DNA of 24,943 nucleotides from Welwitschia mirabilis (Eukaryota > Gnetophyta > Gnetopsida > Welwitschiales), in assembly GCA_051453625.1 (NCBI GenBank), contig JBOZIK010000001.1:222651835-222676777 (forward strand), read 5' to 3'. The notes under the pieces are model-generated. The model ran no database searches. It saw nothing but the letters and a program-made list of their open reading frames with translations, and was not told the DNA's origin. The stretch's first letter is position 1; each line of letters begins with the position of its first letter. The translations under genes and the position numbers were made by a program. Shown here piece by piece: positions 7,973 through 17,439 of the stretch.

Positions 7973-8107
7973 GTTCGTAGTTGGATCTCCTATTTTTTGG
8001 AATGGTCCAAATTCTACTTGAATATCTAGTTCTAGAGTAATACCAGTAAAGACGTCTTGGAATAGATTTCTAGCACCATGCCAAATGTGTTCAAAAAAGA
8101 AAAGGAG
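7973..8107 (-). pseudogene. psbB: Plastid psbB C-terminal-region fragment (CP47)
   Basis: The minus strand encodes [20 protein letters not shown] followed by FTGI, and then [14 protein letters not shown]. This corresponds to the last transmembrane helix and end of CP47, the photosystem II inner antenna of about 508 residues (parent FGHIWHGARTLFRDVFAGI). The reading frame passes without a stop from the intron-like sequence upstream into the psaA junction downstream, but the frames differ from the parent beyond the joins. Only about 45 codons are present. Confidence 0.88.
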
Positions 8108-8241
8108 GACATTCTTGACAGCTCATCTTCATCTTAGTAGAGTTTTTTAGTGGCATGTTCCAGTCCTCTTTTTCATTACTGAGAAAAAGTAAGGCACCAG
8201 TTTAGGTAAAAGATACTATAATTACTGTCATAATGACCCAA
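8108..8241 (-). pseudogene. Plastid trnA-UGC intron, 5' part
   Basis: The minus strand begins TTGGGTCATTATGACAG after the exon and continues through ATAGTATCTTTTACCTAAAC, ACTTTTTCTCAGTAATGAAA, ACATGCCACTAAAAAACTC and GAGCTGTCAAGAAT. This matches the start of the plastid trnA group II intron in the inverted repeat, with an internal deletion after the first 17 bases. It ends abruptly at the psbB fragment. Confidence 0.85.
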
Positions 8242-8279
8242 TTACAAGAGTAAAGTTCTACCAACTGAGCTATACCTCC
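8242..8279 (-). pseudogene. trnA-UGC: Plastid trnA-UGC 5' exon
   Basis: 38 bases from GGAGGTATAGCTCAGTTGGT to CTCTTGTAA match the 5' exon up to just past the anticodon. The anticodon TGC has become TGT by C-to-T. The 3' exon is not present in the window, so no tRNA can form. Confidence 0.85.
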
Positions 8280-8337
8280 CTACCAAGGGGCCAATAAACA
8301 GTTTAGATGTTTTTTTTATCTACGATTTTCCCCGGCA

Positions 8338-8425
8338 TGGGCTATCCTGGACTTGAACCAAAGACCTCACCCGTGAAGTAAATCATTGCACCAACTATCC
8401 AACCAGTTGAGTTGTAAGAGAATCC
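8338..8425 (-). pseudogene. trnI-GAU: Plastid trnI-GAU 3' exon with intron end
   Basis: The minus strand at 8338-8372 gives GGGTGAGGTCTTTGG and then TTCAAGTCCAGGATAGCCCA, the 35-base 3' exon with its T arm. Upstream on that strand, TTGGATAGTTGGTGCAATGA and TTTACTTCAC match the end of the trnI intron. The spacing of about 58 bases to trnA and the shared direction match the plastid rrn operon (trnI then trnA). The 5' exon is absent. Confidence 0.87.
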
Positions 8426-8547
8426 ATATGGTGCTATGGGCTTTGCTTTTAGCTCATCTACTATAAATACTTTTTGCATTGTTTCAGTGTTGTTTTAATC
8501 TACTTCAAAGAGAGTAGGATGCCCAATAGGACAACTACAAAGGGTTG
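8426..8547. other. Junction between plastid block and nuclear repeats
   Basis: No plastid match continues here and no gene is seen. The left edge of this stretch is the right boundary of the recognisable plastid DNA. Confidence 0.4.
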
Positions 8548-8719
8548 TAGGATAGCTAATAATTTCAAAATTTTATTTTTTAACCTTATAGGTGCAAATG
8601 CCTAAGCTTTGACACTTACTTTTAAAAGCGTTTTAGGATAGCTAATAATTTCAAAATTTTATTTTTTAACCTTATAGGTGCAAATGCCGAAGCTTTGACA
8701 CTTACTTTTAAAAGCATCA
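8548..8719 (+). repeat. 86-bp tandem duplication, two units
   Basis: Units start at TAGGATAGCTAATAATTTC, positions 8548 and 8634. Over 82 bases they differ at one position that I can see (CCTAAGC against CCGAAGC). The near identity makes this a recent duplication compared with the heavily decayed sequence around it. Confidence 0.92.
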
Positions 8720-8785
8720 AAAATTTTTACACATGGAGTAACTTTTTCTTTTAACACATTCACTTCATTCATACTTGCATGCACA

Positions 8786-9520
8786 TTAGAGATGTAAATA
8801 ACAAAAAGAATCAACTATCTCTATTCTATGGTTACTAAATTGAAATTTATACCTAGTAATTCCAATTCCCCTAATCACCATCTTAGGCTTTTGAACACTG
8901 ACTTTGAATCTAGAGGGATTACAAAAACCTTTTAAACTTTTTAGCATACTAAGCATGCCTCTTTTTAAAGTACAAAGCAAAATAGCATAATTTTCATACA
9001 AGAGAAATGGGAGAGAATGTTCACCCACTTTATCAAGATCTTTATGCTAAATTTTATCAAACCATTGGTCATCTATGAAAATTCCAAAAAAGGTAGGCAA
9101 CAAAGTTTAACCTTGTTTTACCCAATTTTTACTAGAAAGCATGACTCTTTCATTAGAATCATTGTCTCTAACTTTAATAAAGACCTCCTCATAAAGCGTT
9201 TAAATGGTTGAACTTACATCATGTGGAGTTCCAATATCATTTAATCATTTCCAAAGCCTCTTTCAAATAACAAAATCAAAAGCTCTTGAAAACTTTATAA
9301 AGCAAACAAATAGCTTTTTGTGAGTTTCCTTGTAAGTTCGATGAATCTCTAATAGTAACAATGTGATTGATAGTGGAGTGGCTTTTTCTAAAACCTACTT
9401 GTGCCCTCACTCTTCATTAATTTTTCCTACCCAATGCTAACTTTTTTCTTAAAGAGAGTGACTAGCAACTTCGCAAAGATATTATTGATTGTAATCATTC
9501 TGTAGTTATTTAAATTAGCT
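8786..9520 (-). mobile_element. LINE reverse transcriptase relic
   Basis: On the minus strand the order of reverse transcriptase blocks of a non-LTR retrotransposon is seen, across frames: NNYRMITINNIFAKLL near 9510-9460, a GFRKSHSTINHIVTIRD-like block near 9390-9340, EEVFIKVRD near 9175, NWVKQG near 9120 (parent GVKQGCPLSPTLFG) followed after a stop by TLLPTFFGIFIDD, then YENYAILL near 8995 where the catalytic YADD has become YENY, and IEIVDSFCYL near 8810. The FVDFKKAFD block is only faintly traceable. The match stops after SFCYL, so the 3' end is missing. The element is dead: its catalytic aspartates are replaced and there are several stops and frame changes. Confidence 0.8.
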
Positions 9521-11700
9521 TTATCACTTTTTTTTATAAAGAATAAGAGCTCTACTAGTTTGTGATTTTCAGTTAAAACCTTGTGTAATACCTCCGTTCA
9601 TTAATTTGCAAATTTCCTTATGGATAATAGCCTACCCCATTTTAATAATTCTGCGTATAAAACCTCAGTGTTCAAAGGATTTCCCAAGGCTAACTTATTT
9701 ATCCCTCCAATAATTTCCTCTTCAAAAAATTGTAAATCCCTTTGTGGTCTTAAAGGAAGTCCAATCTTTATTATCTTGGTTAAACAATTACCTTAAAAAA
9801 AGTGTGAACTTTGGAAAAAGAGAACTAAGTGTTTAGCAATGTTGTACCTCCGTGTAATCTTCAAAAATGATTTGGACTTTTTCTAATCATGAAAGCAAAA
9901 TTTTGTTGTTGGTCTTTGATGAAAACTCTGTTTTTTGTGCTTAACTAATTTCTTATATCTCCCAAAGGCATTCTCTCTTTCTTCTTTGCTAGCACTTCTA
10001 ATGTCAGGCATGCCTACAATCCTCATCAAACCGTTGCTTAATGTTATTTTCTTTTATCAAAGGATGACTTATTTCGTTGCCTCTGACAACACCTGAAGTA
10101 ATGTAGTATTATTCTCTCTAGAGTTCCATAAATAGTGGCGAACCTTTGAAAATTGAGCTTTAAGCTTTAGAGTGACCTTAGGAAGAATACATTTTCCTTT
10201 CTTGCTAGCAAGATTTGAACAACCATGAATCTCAAAACCTAGATGTTGATGAACTAATTCTAACATTTTCTCCTCTATCTTAAAAGGATGAATGAATTGG
10301 ATGTTGTAAGGGTTAGTAAAGAGAATATCAATACATGAATTACCTTAGTGTCCCATGAGGTGAAAGCCTCAAACCCCGAAAATTTAGTCAAATCATTACA
10401 TATTATTAAATCCATAGCTATTGCCCATTCAAAAAGAAGTGGTCACATTTTGTTGGTCGAGTCATCTTTGAGCACTCTTTGTAACCCACTAGATCCATTT
10501 TGTTAATTGAAAATTTGTACCTGCCATAAAGTAACTTAGGAATTAAAATATCCATGAATAAAAAGTTGTACCTTTTGCAATGAACTTAGCTATATCTATT
10601 TCTAAAGCATTGACTGTAGATTGTTGCTTCTCTAAGTGTAAAATAGCAAAATGTTAGATTAAAAAAGCCATTCTTAAAATGAAATTTAAGCCAATAAACT
10701 TGCTTATAGACATCCAAGTTCTAGAGTCTTGTGCAATGTTCTAGCTACCTATAGATCAAGTACACAATTCCACTTGAAGGTGTGCCTCCTCTAACCTTCT
10801 TTTGATTCTGAATGCTGATTTTAATGAACCTAAGGATGAAGAACTCTTTAAAGTGTTCATCTTCCCATCTTTCAACTATTCCAAAAACATCAAAATAATT
10901 AAAAAAGCTAATACTATTTAATGCTAATGCTTTAGTTGCTAAGCTACCATTAATGTAAATGAAATCATATCATATAGACTCTATCAATTTTTTGGAGTAT
11001 TTTTCTCCTTCATTACTACAATATTCTTTACATTGAGATACACAAATTTGCCTTCCTGCCTTCTAGAAACCTGTGAAAGAGTCTCGAGGTTCATGCATGT
11101 CAGCGTGACACGCAACAATGCTGTGAGGTGTTTCTCTCCTTCGAAATTGCTATGGTTATTCCACACTTTGTCTCTAGCATAGCAGTCTTTGAACCAAATG
11201 ACCATCTGATGTGACTTTTGACTTTTTTAACCCACTCTGAATGCATCTTGAATTGGTTGTTTTGAAATGTACATTCGTTCACAGAAGAACTTAGGAATCT
11301 CCTTTAAAAGATCCTTCTTTATTTCCAAAATGCTGACTACCCAAAAATTGAGGAAATTTTTCCTTCTCTTCTTTCCTTCTCTCTCTCTACCTTAGAAATA
11401 GCTAAATTAACATCAATTTCTGTTAGTTGTCCATCAATGTAGTTTATTTTTGGTTGATTCTACATCACATGTCCAAGATTTGAAAATTTTTTAATTCAAT
11501 TCATTAGTGTGCAGACTTGTTTAGAAAGAACTTGCATAAGAAGAACTAGCCTTTGAACAATGAATTTCATGCTTTCTTTCTACAACCATGACATTCCATT
11601 TTCTCCTAGAAACAAGAAGATTAAGCCAAGTTCAAAGGAATTCCAAGCAAGGACAGAGGCTTATGAAAAAGTTCACCAAATAGCTGATTCACCCACTTAG
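9521..11700 (-). mobile_element. Probable upstream part of the same LINE, decayed
   Basis: This stretch lies upstream of the reverse transcriptase on the minus strand, where a LINE would carry its endonuclease domain and ORF1. Short open pieces occur (10069-10266, 10984-11205, 11100-11282), with readings such as EGKFVYLNVKNIVV and MDLVGYKECSKMTRPT that have the flavour of a LINE endonuclease region. No catalytic motif can be named with certainty. From about 11330 a C/T-rich run (CTTCTCTTCTTTCC-like) occurs. I assign it by position only; unrelated repeats may be mixed in. Confidence 0.4.
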
Positions 11701-11826
11701 CATTGCATTAAGTAAACTATTGAAACCAACCAAAACAAACATTACATGCAACAGAACCAAGTGAAAGCCACAAAATGCTCTATTAAAAATAAAAGGATAT
11801 TATAAAAAACTGAACAGAGTGTTAGC
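11701..11826. other. Spacer before the TOM6-like unit
   Basis: AT-rich and without a gene. It ends AAAAAACTGAACAGAGTG, which loosely resembles AAAACTTTGAAAAGAGCG near 12466 on the other side of the TOM6-like unit. It could be a decayed target duplication, but the match is weak. Confidence 0.3.
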
Positions 11827-11842
11827 TTTTTTATTTTTTTTT
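11827..11842 (-). other. A-rich tail at the 3' end of the TOM6-like unit
   Basis: On the minus strand, nine A, one T and six A follow ACAATCTGTCTGTCG. It is placed where the poly(A) tail of a reverse-transcribed mRNA would be, about 250 bases after the TOM6-like stop codon. No AATAAA is seen just before it, so it could also be a chance A run. Confidence 0.55.
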
Positions 11843-12085
11843 CGACAGACAGATTGTAAGTGATTTGGTTGGGGCTGCCCACACAAGGCTCGGTTTCTTA
11901 TGGGCATTCTTAACGACAAAGAAATTACTCACTAGATTTAACAAATGAGCTAAAACCCTTGCCCAAACATAGCATTGGATGAAGCCAAACACAAGCATCA
12001 CAGTCATTAAAGTAAGAAAAAATGTCAAAATGAAAAGCCAAAAGAACACGAAAACGGATATGATGACCACGGAAGAACCTCAAGT

Positions 12086-12283
12086 CTAAGTGCCTGCGAA
12101 CGGCATCCGTGTAGATAACATGAAGTTAAGCTTAAGTTCCTGCGTCTTGTCCTTCCAAAGGAAACAAGCAACGTAAGGAACGGGTCGAACGGTAAGAAAC
12201 CAAACTCCAGTGAGGCTGATGTGCTTACGAAGTTGCCGGAACGCGGCTGCCTTGTCCGGCCTCCTGTTCTGCCCCACACACAT
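12086..12283 (-). CDS. TOM6: TOM6-like mitochondrial outer-membrane translocase subunit, gene or retrocopy
   Basis: The 65-residue frame resembles plant TOM6, a small subunit that stabilises the TOM import complex in the mitochondrial outer membrane. Plant TOM6 is about 54 residues. Residues 8-20 read RPDKAAAFRQLRK (plant form KPDKAAALKQL plus basic residues). Residues 21-43 form a hydrophobic helix with GVWFLTVRPVPYV, where plants have GVW followed by a VR-x-x-PYV helix end. Residues 48-54 read QELKLNF, matching the usual ELKLEF end. The family would stop after residue 54; here 11 more residues follow (starting MLSTRM), so the native stop seems lost or the end is shifted. No intron interrupts it. 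The start is the ATG at 12283 after a leader with two AACCCTAG words. GC content and the intact frame set it apart from its surroundings. A retroposed copy is more likely than a native locus, given the downstream A-rich tail. Confidence 0.72.
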   Translation of the reverse strand: MCVGQNRRPDKAAAFRQLRKHISLTGVWFLTVRPVPYVACFLWKDKTQELKLNFMLSTRMPFAGT

Positions 12284-12490
12284 GATGGCAAAACGATAGA
12301 GCTTTTGCGTGACTACTAGGGTTCCTAGGGTTTCTGATTATTCGAACTGAGCGCTAAGGTGTGCAATTTGAAAAAACGTCTCGGACATCTTTTGAAGGCG
12401 GAGCTTCAACGTCAATGAAAGGGAGGAAACATTACAAGAGCGGGGATCATATTTCAAGTAGAAAGAAAACTTTGAAAAGAGCGACGTGAA
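12284..12490 (-). promoter_or_regulatory. Leader and possible promoter of the TOM6-like unit
   Basis: On the minus strand, upstream of the start codon, GAAACCCTAGGAACCCTAG lies at about 12316-12334. AAACCCTAG-type words are common in 5' leaders of plant housekeeping and translation-related genes. Upstream of that is TTGACGTTGAAGC near 12405, with a TGACG core. I see no clear TATA box. If the unit is a retrocopy, only the leader came along and the promoter did not. Confidence 0.4.
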
Positions 12491-12562
12491 TCGAAGTGAA
12501 AAAAAGGTGGGCATTATGTCTCCCACAGAAAGAACTTCAAACAGAGCGAGGTGATAGTGTAG

Positions 12563-12975
12563 TACATTGGAGAAGAGGTGAATCTTTAGAAGTCGCCAAA
12601 ACCATCAAAGAAAGTAAACCTCAATATAATAAGGGAGTCTACATTGTTTGGTATGACTCTTTAGAAAGGACAAAACCATTAATCAAAGTAAGAAACCCAA
12701 TATAAAGTAAGGTTACATTTGGGGTGGACGTCGTTGGACATTTTCAAGAGGCCACAACAACAACATCAATCATGGCAAGAAAACCTTAAGGAGAGTACAT
12801 TTATATTGAGGATAGAGGAGACAAGACATCTTTTAAAGAGCATCAACCAAAGCAAGAAAACATCTGAACACAAAACATATGTGGAAATGAGAGGACAATA
12901 CATTTCAAAAGGGACACAACGACCACATCACTAAAGGTAATCAAGGCAAAAGCAAAGCAAAGAGAGAGAAAGAGA
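12563..12975 (+). repeat. Degenerate tandem array of 75-100 bp units
   Basis: Five units each begin with TACATT, at 12563, 12640, 12714, 12796 and 12899 (spacing 77, 74, 82 and 103). Within units the order is TACATTTGG-like, a GACTCTTTAGAA-like word, an ACAAAACCATCAA-like word and AGCAAGAAAACC-like sequence. Units differ strongly, so the array is old. Two short open frames overlap it (12496-12705 and 12719-12934), but the repeat structure explains them better than coding does. Confidence 0.7.
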
Positions 12976-13140
12976 AAGAAAGAACATAATAGGGTTAATT
13001 TGGGTAGAGAGGAGAGGTTATGCTTAGTAAGAGGAGAAAAAGGAGAAAGTGAATGTATTTGATTGTTATTGAGTTTAGCCCTGATTTGGGAAATAAAGTG
13101 CTTTATGTCCTCTTTTTTTTTTCCTGAATATTGGTCCTAG
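12976..13140. other. Purine-rich tract and spacer
   Basis: GAGAGAAAGAGAAAGAAAGA lies near 12962-12985 and more AGGAGAAAAAGGAGAAAG near 13030-13050, then a T run near 13113. It is low-complexity sequence without a gene. Confidence 0.5.
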
Positions 13141-14353
13141 ACATGCACAGTTACTCTGATTACAAGATTGGAAAGGGAAATGACCTATCAAACCATATCA
13201 TTATGTTTCTTTATGAGGTTTTGGACAAATTTAATTAGTTAAACAACTTCCTAAATGTAATTCATTTTATCCATTAAATTTATTAATGGATATAGTTTCA
13301 TCCCCTCTATTAATAATAACCATAGAGTAATTAATTTAATTTTTATATATTTTATTATATTATTTTCCCATCTCAAATGTCTTAAGCAACCATTAAACCT
13401 ATTTTTTATATTAATGATATTATATATTTTGGGGATGTTGAACTTAAAAACTTTTAGCAACCGTACTCCCCTTTAAGAGTACATCCACAATAATTATCCT
13501 AAAAAATGATTTGATTATGCCCAAGGCCTCGTATTATGCTAATTCAATGATCCAAAGGGTCGAATATGGCTAAATGAAAGATAAGTGTCCTACCAATTGG
13601 ATATTAAATGATGATGTTTATAGTTAACTATAATTTAAATGATTTTTTCATCTAAAATTTCCTTCATTATCATATAAGTTACTTCTAATAACCTTGTTCT
13701 ATGAAAAGGATATCATAAATTCAAAAAGATAATAATAATGAGTTGTTCAAAGAAAGGATGAAGCTTTTTGCCACAAAAATGATAAAAGAATACCTAAAAT
13801 GATCTAAGAATGCATGAAGGAGGGAAGATATACTACAGTTATTCTAGATCAAATTTTAATTTTAGAAAAGGTAAAGAAAAGAAAGGAGCATTTTTATTAG
13901 CATAAAAAGGAGCATTTCCAGAATACATATCCAACACTAAAAATGGATCAAGGAGTAAATTACAAAGCTAAAGAATATATATCTTTTATAGATCCAAGTA
14001 ATTACTATAAAGTAAGATATTTTAAAATACAAATGAAATGTGAATGTTACTTTAAGGATTTGTGATGATGGTATTTGGAGTTTTAACTTTAGGAATAATC
14101 TTTATTAAGAATAGATAAGATCATGATTATAAGGACTACAGGTCTTGAAATAGTTAAAACTAGCATAGATGATACAATAATAAGATTTCACTCATATGTA
14201 AAGTATGGATTAAAGATGAAAAGAAATTCAATTTCTCTTATAGTTATAGATGATTTGGGCTATAACTACATATGTGAAAATGACTTATTAAAGTATACCA
14301 ATTATTACTGACTATGAATATAAAAACCTTTTAAAAAAAATCTGTACAAGATT
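13141..14353. other. AT-rich stretch without recognised gene
   Basis: Mostly short A/T words. Small open frames (minus 13251-13460, plus 14123-14311) have biased Ile/Asn/Lys/Tyr composition and no family resemblance. The word AAAGGAGCATTT occurs twice near 13885-13918. Confidence 0.5.
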
Positions 14354-14358
14354 AACAA

Positions 14359-14614
14359 TGTTGTGGTTGGAGATCATTGTATTGTACTATGTGTTAATGA
14401 ACATGTGTATTATATGTTAGAAGGGTCAAATTTATAATCTTATCTTATAAAGTCATTAAAGTAAAGTCTCAACAAACCTCATGTTTAGGTTTGGAAGCGC
14501 ATGTAACCTAATTATTAATATAAAAGAGAACCAACCCCTCACTTAAGTGTGATGGGAATACAAATACTAAAAGGTTTCCAAAATCATCTTCTCTCTTTTC
14601 TTTTAATTTTGACA
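14359..14614 (+). repeat. 5' LTR of the copia element
   Basis: 256 bases, starting TGTTGTGGTTGGAGATCAT and ending TTTTGACA. Shared blocks with the 3' LTR include AAAGTCTCA, ATGTAACC/ATGTAATCC, TTAATATAA, AACCAACC, CTCACTTAA and TGTGAT. TTAATATAAAAGAG near 14515-14528 may be the TATA region. Confidence 0.9.
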
Positions 14615-14631
14615 TAATATTAGAGATAGGT
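14615..14631 (+). promoter_or_regulatory. Primer-binding site of the copia element
   Basis: TAATATTAGAGATAGGT starts directly after the 5' LTR. It corresponds to the initiator tRNA-Met complement TGGTATCAGAGCC with G-to-A and C-to-T changes. Its exact position supports the LTR end. Confidence 0.8.
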
Positions 14632-15164
14632 ATGTTAGCATCTTAATTATGTTAGTCTTCGATGGCCTATTTACTTTAGTTTTCTCTCTTTTAGATCTTG
14701 AATGGAGAGATGAGGGTTTAAACCTTTTTGATGTTTTTTAGGTTTAGTCAGGGTTTGAAATGAAACCATTTTTTTTTTTTTGGTTTTGAAGTTTTTACTT
14801 TTTCTTATAGGAGATACCTAGGGTTTGTATCACCATTGGTGGTTTTTTGTAGTGTGGAAACCCTAGGTTAGCATTTAGTAGTGAAGAGAATCAATTTTAT
14901 TCCTAAAAATCTCATCTAGGTATCTTTCTATGCCCTCATTCTATGTGGTTTATTCATGCTATGTATGAAAATCATGGTTAAAATAGTAGTTTTAGTAGCT
15001 CCTCCCAAACATTTTTGATGTCCCCATTAGAGTTTCAGAACTTTTACATGATGTCCCTAAAGTTAAATGGAGAAAATATTTTTTTTTTTTTGTGATCTAC
15101 TACTGTGGAGATCTCTCAAATGACTAGAAGAAAGATAAAATTCTTTGTTGAGGATCCTTCTACT

Positions 15165-15375
15165 TCCACAAACACTAAGAAGAAAATGTGGATCGAAGAA
15201 GATGCTCAAATTAGGATCATGCTCTAGAACTATAAGAAGATTCACATTAGTTGTAAATTAATGCTCCTTAACATTTCAAACTTAGCATGGAAGCACTTGC
15301 AAGAGCTATATTTTGGTACAAACAACATTATCAAGATATATCTCACTTCTTAATATTTATTCATCACTTAGCAAG
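15165..15375 (+). pseudogene. Copia gag remnant
   Basis: Readings such as KKKMWIEEDAQIRIML, then a stop, then NISNLAWKHLQELYFGTNN and IIKIY follow the copia Gag pattern, in which W-x-x-x-D-A-x-x-R-x-x-I and then a W-x-x-L-x-x-x-Y helix precede an N-rich segment. Gag forms the particle that encloses the element RNA. There are stops and frame changes and no zinc knuckle is visible. Confidence 0.65.
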
Positions 15376-15595
15376 GTGAAAAAGTTTAGAAGGTTATTAT
15401 TGGAAGCATATGTTTAGAAGGTTATTAGAACATATATAGTTCCAATTCCATAACATATGCTTCTCAAGATGCTTCACAGCCATAGAAGCTATTCTCTAGG
15501 TAATCATCTGATTAAGTAACCATTACTAAAGATAAGTATTCTAAGCTTCTTACTTATCAATAATAATTCTTTGCTTATTTATCCTTTATTGTATT

Positions 15596-15745
15596 ACATC
15601 TGTGGCTTTTAGACTTTGGGGTATCTAACCATATGACTAGATCCTCCTCACATTTATCTTCTATTCACCTTATAGCTTTAGAAGTGATGTTAGTAAATGG
15701 TACTATTTCTACCTTCATTGGTATTGATAAAGCTTATCTTAATTT
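15596..15745 (+). pseudogene. Copia protease remnant
   Basis: WLLDFGVSNHMTRSSSHLSS followed by IHLIALEVML and VNGTISTFIGI matches the aspartic protease block of copia polyproteins, where W-x-x-D-S-G-A-S/T-x-H-M-T is usual. The Ser after the catalytic Asp is Phe here (C-to-T), which would kill activity. Confidence 0.8.
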
Positions 15746-16049
15746 GAAGGTTACATTTATCTTTAATTTCATTTTATCCTAAGTTTTTAGTTAACTTAAT
15801 GTTGATTGGTAAGTTTGACAAAACTCTTTAGCATTCAATGACATTTTATCCTTATTATTATATATTGTATAATCTTAACATAAGAAAATGAATTGATGCA
15901 TGACATGAATTAAAAGAGGCCTATACTATCTTAATGATGATCTTGGTGATAGAACCCCTCCATTCCTCCTCTTCTTCCATCTTCCCTTATCTTCTCCACT
16001 TCTAAATGAATCATCCATCTTAATTTAATTTGAAAATACTATAGCCTTA

Positions 16050-16820
16050 TCATAAGTCTAAGTCTATATTAGTATGTAAAGCTTATAAGTTTAGTAAAGA
16101 TCATTAAGTCTCTTACTTTACTAGAACAATTAATTGTACTAGTAGCTATTAGGAATGAGTTTCATTCTGATGTATGAAAGCTAATAAAAATTTCCTCTAG
16201 AAGTAGCTTTTGTTATTTTACACCTTTATTAATGAATTCTTACATATGATGTGGATCTATCTAGTGAAATGATGTTTAGATTTGTTTTAGTCCTTTAGTG
16301 TAGAAGTGCAAACCCATGTTAATGTTGAAATTAGAACTTTACTTTTTGATAATGAACTTGAATATTTTTAATGCAAATTTAATTCATTTATGTATATCAA
16401 TGAATTTTATCATCAAATGTTCATAATTCTTAATAGAATTAACTTAATAAACATAAAAACTAGCATCTCTTTAATGATGCTTATTTCATTCTATATTATA
16501 TGCATGTCCTAAGTCCTTTTGGGGAGATTTCCTTCTCATAGTCTACAGGCTCATAAATGTACCCCTTCATTAGTTCTTCATGACAAAACTTATTTTTCCC
16601 TTCTATTTCCATAATAGAATATTTTTTCATCCCATTAAAGAAGCTTGCTTATTGTTGTTTTATGCATAACATTTTTGGTAGGTTGGATAAATTGTCTATA
16701 CAATCGACTAGATGTATTTTTATGGAGTATTCAAATATTCAAAAAGGATATAAGTGTGTTGATCCATCATTAGAATGTCGGTATGTGTGTAAGGTTTCTT
16801 CCTTCTTTGATTCTACTTCT
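16050..16820 (+). pseudogene. Copia integrase remnant
   Basis: The zinc-binding start is visible near 16045-16130 as CHKSKSILVCKAYKFSKDH, matching the C-x-x-C-x-x-G-K pattern that closes the integrase HHCC domain. Weak traces of the core follow, with LLFDNELEYF near 16340 (parent RSDNGGEY). At 16680-16790 RLDKLSIQSTRCIFMEYSN and IQKGYKCVDPS match the C-terminal K-x-x-x-C-I-F-L-G-Y-S-x-x-Q-K-G-Y-R-C motif. Many stops occur. Confidence 0.75.
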
Positions 16821-17439
16821 TATTAGTCATTCATATCACTATCTCCTAGACCTATCTTACCTTTTCCTCCTCTAAAACCTCTTACCCATTTTAGGAGGAT
16901 TTTTTTATGTATTCCTAATAATTCCCATTCTCCTATCAGTTAAATTTATTAGAGGAAGATAGGCTCTCTAACTTTATATTCTATACTAGATACTACTACT
17001 TTCTTAAATCCATTTACACCTTAGTAATCACAAGTGAATTCTTCTAATACTGGATTTACGAACCTAGATTTACCATCACAGTTAGAAAAGGTAACAAGAC
17101 TTGTACATCTCATCTAATTAAGCATCATATTTGTTATACATTATTGGATACTACATTTAGATTTTTTATGATCTTATTAGCTTTATATTAGTCCTAAGAT
17201 TAGTTAAAAAGGCATTAATAAATAGTGGTTGATGTATAGTTATGTAAGATAAGATGTATACTCTTATATGGGAATGATTCCTAGGAGTTATGCCTAGGTA
17301 AATCAGTTGTTGGATGCTAGTGGGTTTATATAATGAAATATCTTCCTAATGACTTAGTTAAGATATTGACATTCAAGTTATTTGTAAAGGAGTATACATA
17401 TGTATATGGTATTAATTATATAGAAACCTTATCTTCTTT

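Noticed and set aside
1-8425. A functional plastid genome segment
   Set aside because: Gene order is wrong, most frames have stops or deletions, tRNAs are split, and nuclear-type retroelement sequence is interspersed.
8242-8430. Intact tRNA genes for Ala and Ile
   Set aside because: Each has only one exon in the window, the Ala anticodon is altered, and the trnA intron is cut by a psbB fragment.
12025-12291. 88-residue minus-strand frame overlapping the TOM6-like frame
   Set aside because: It is a different frame over the same bases, with no family resemblance; the TOM6 match is in the other frame.
12496-12934. Two plus-strand frames of about 70 residues
   Set aside because: They coincide with the degenerate tandem array and show no conserved motif.
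13251-13460. 69-residue minus-strand frame
   Set aside because: Low-complexity Ile/Asn/Lys-rich reading in AT-rich DNA, as expected by chance.
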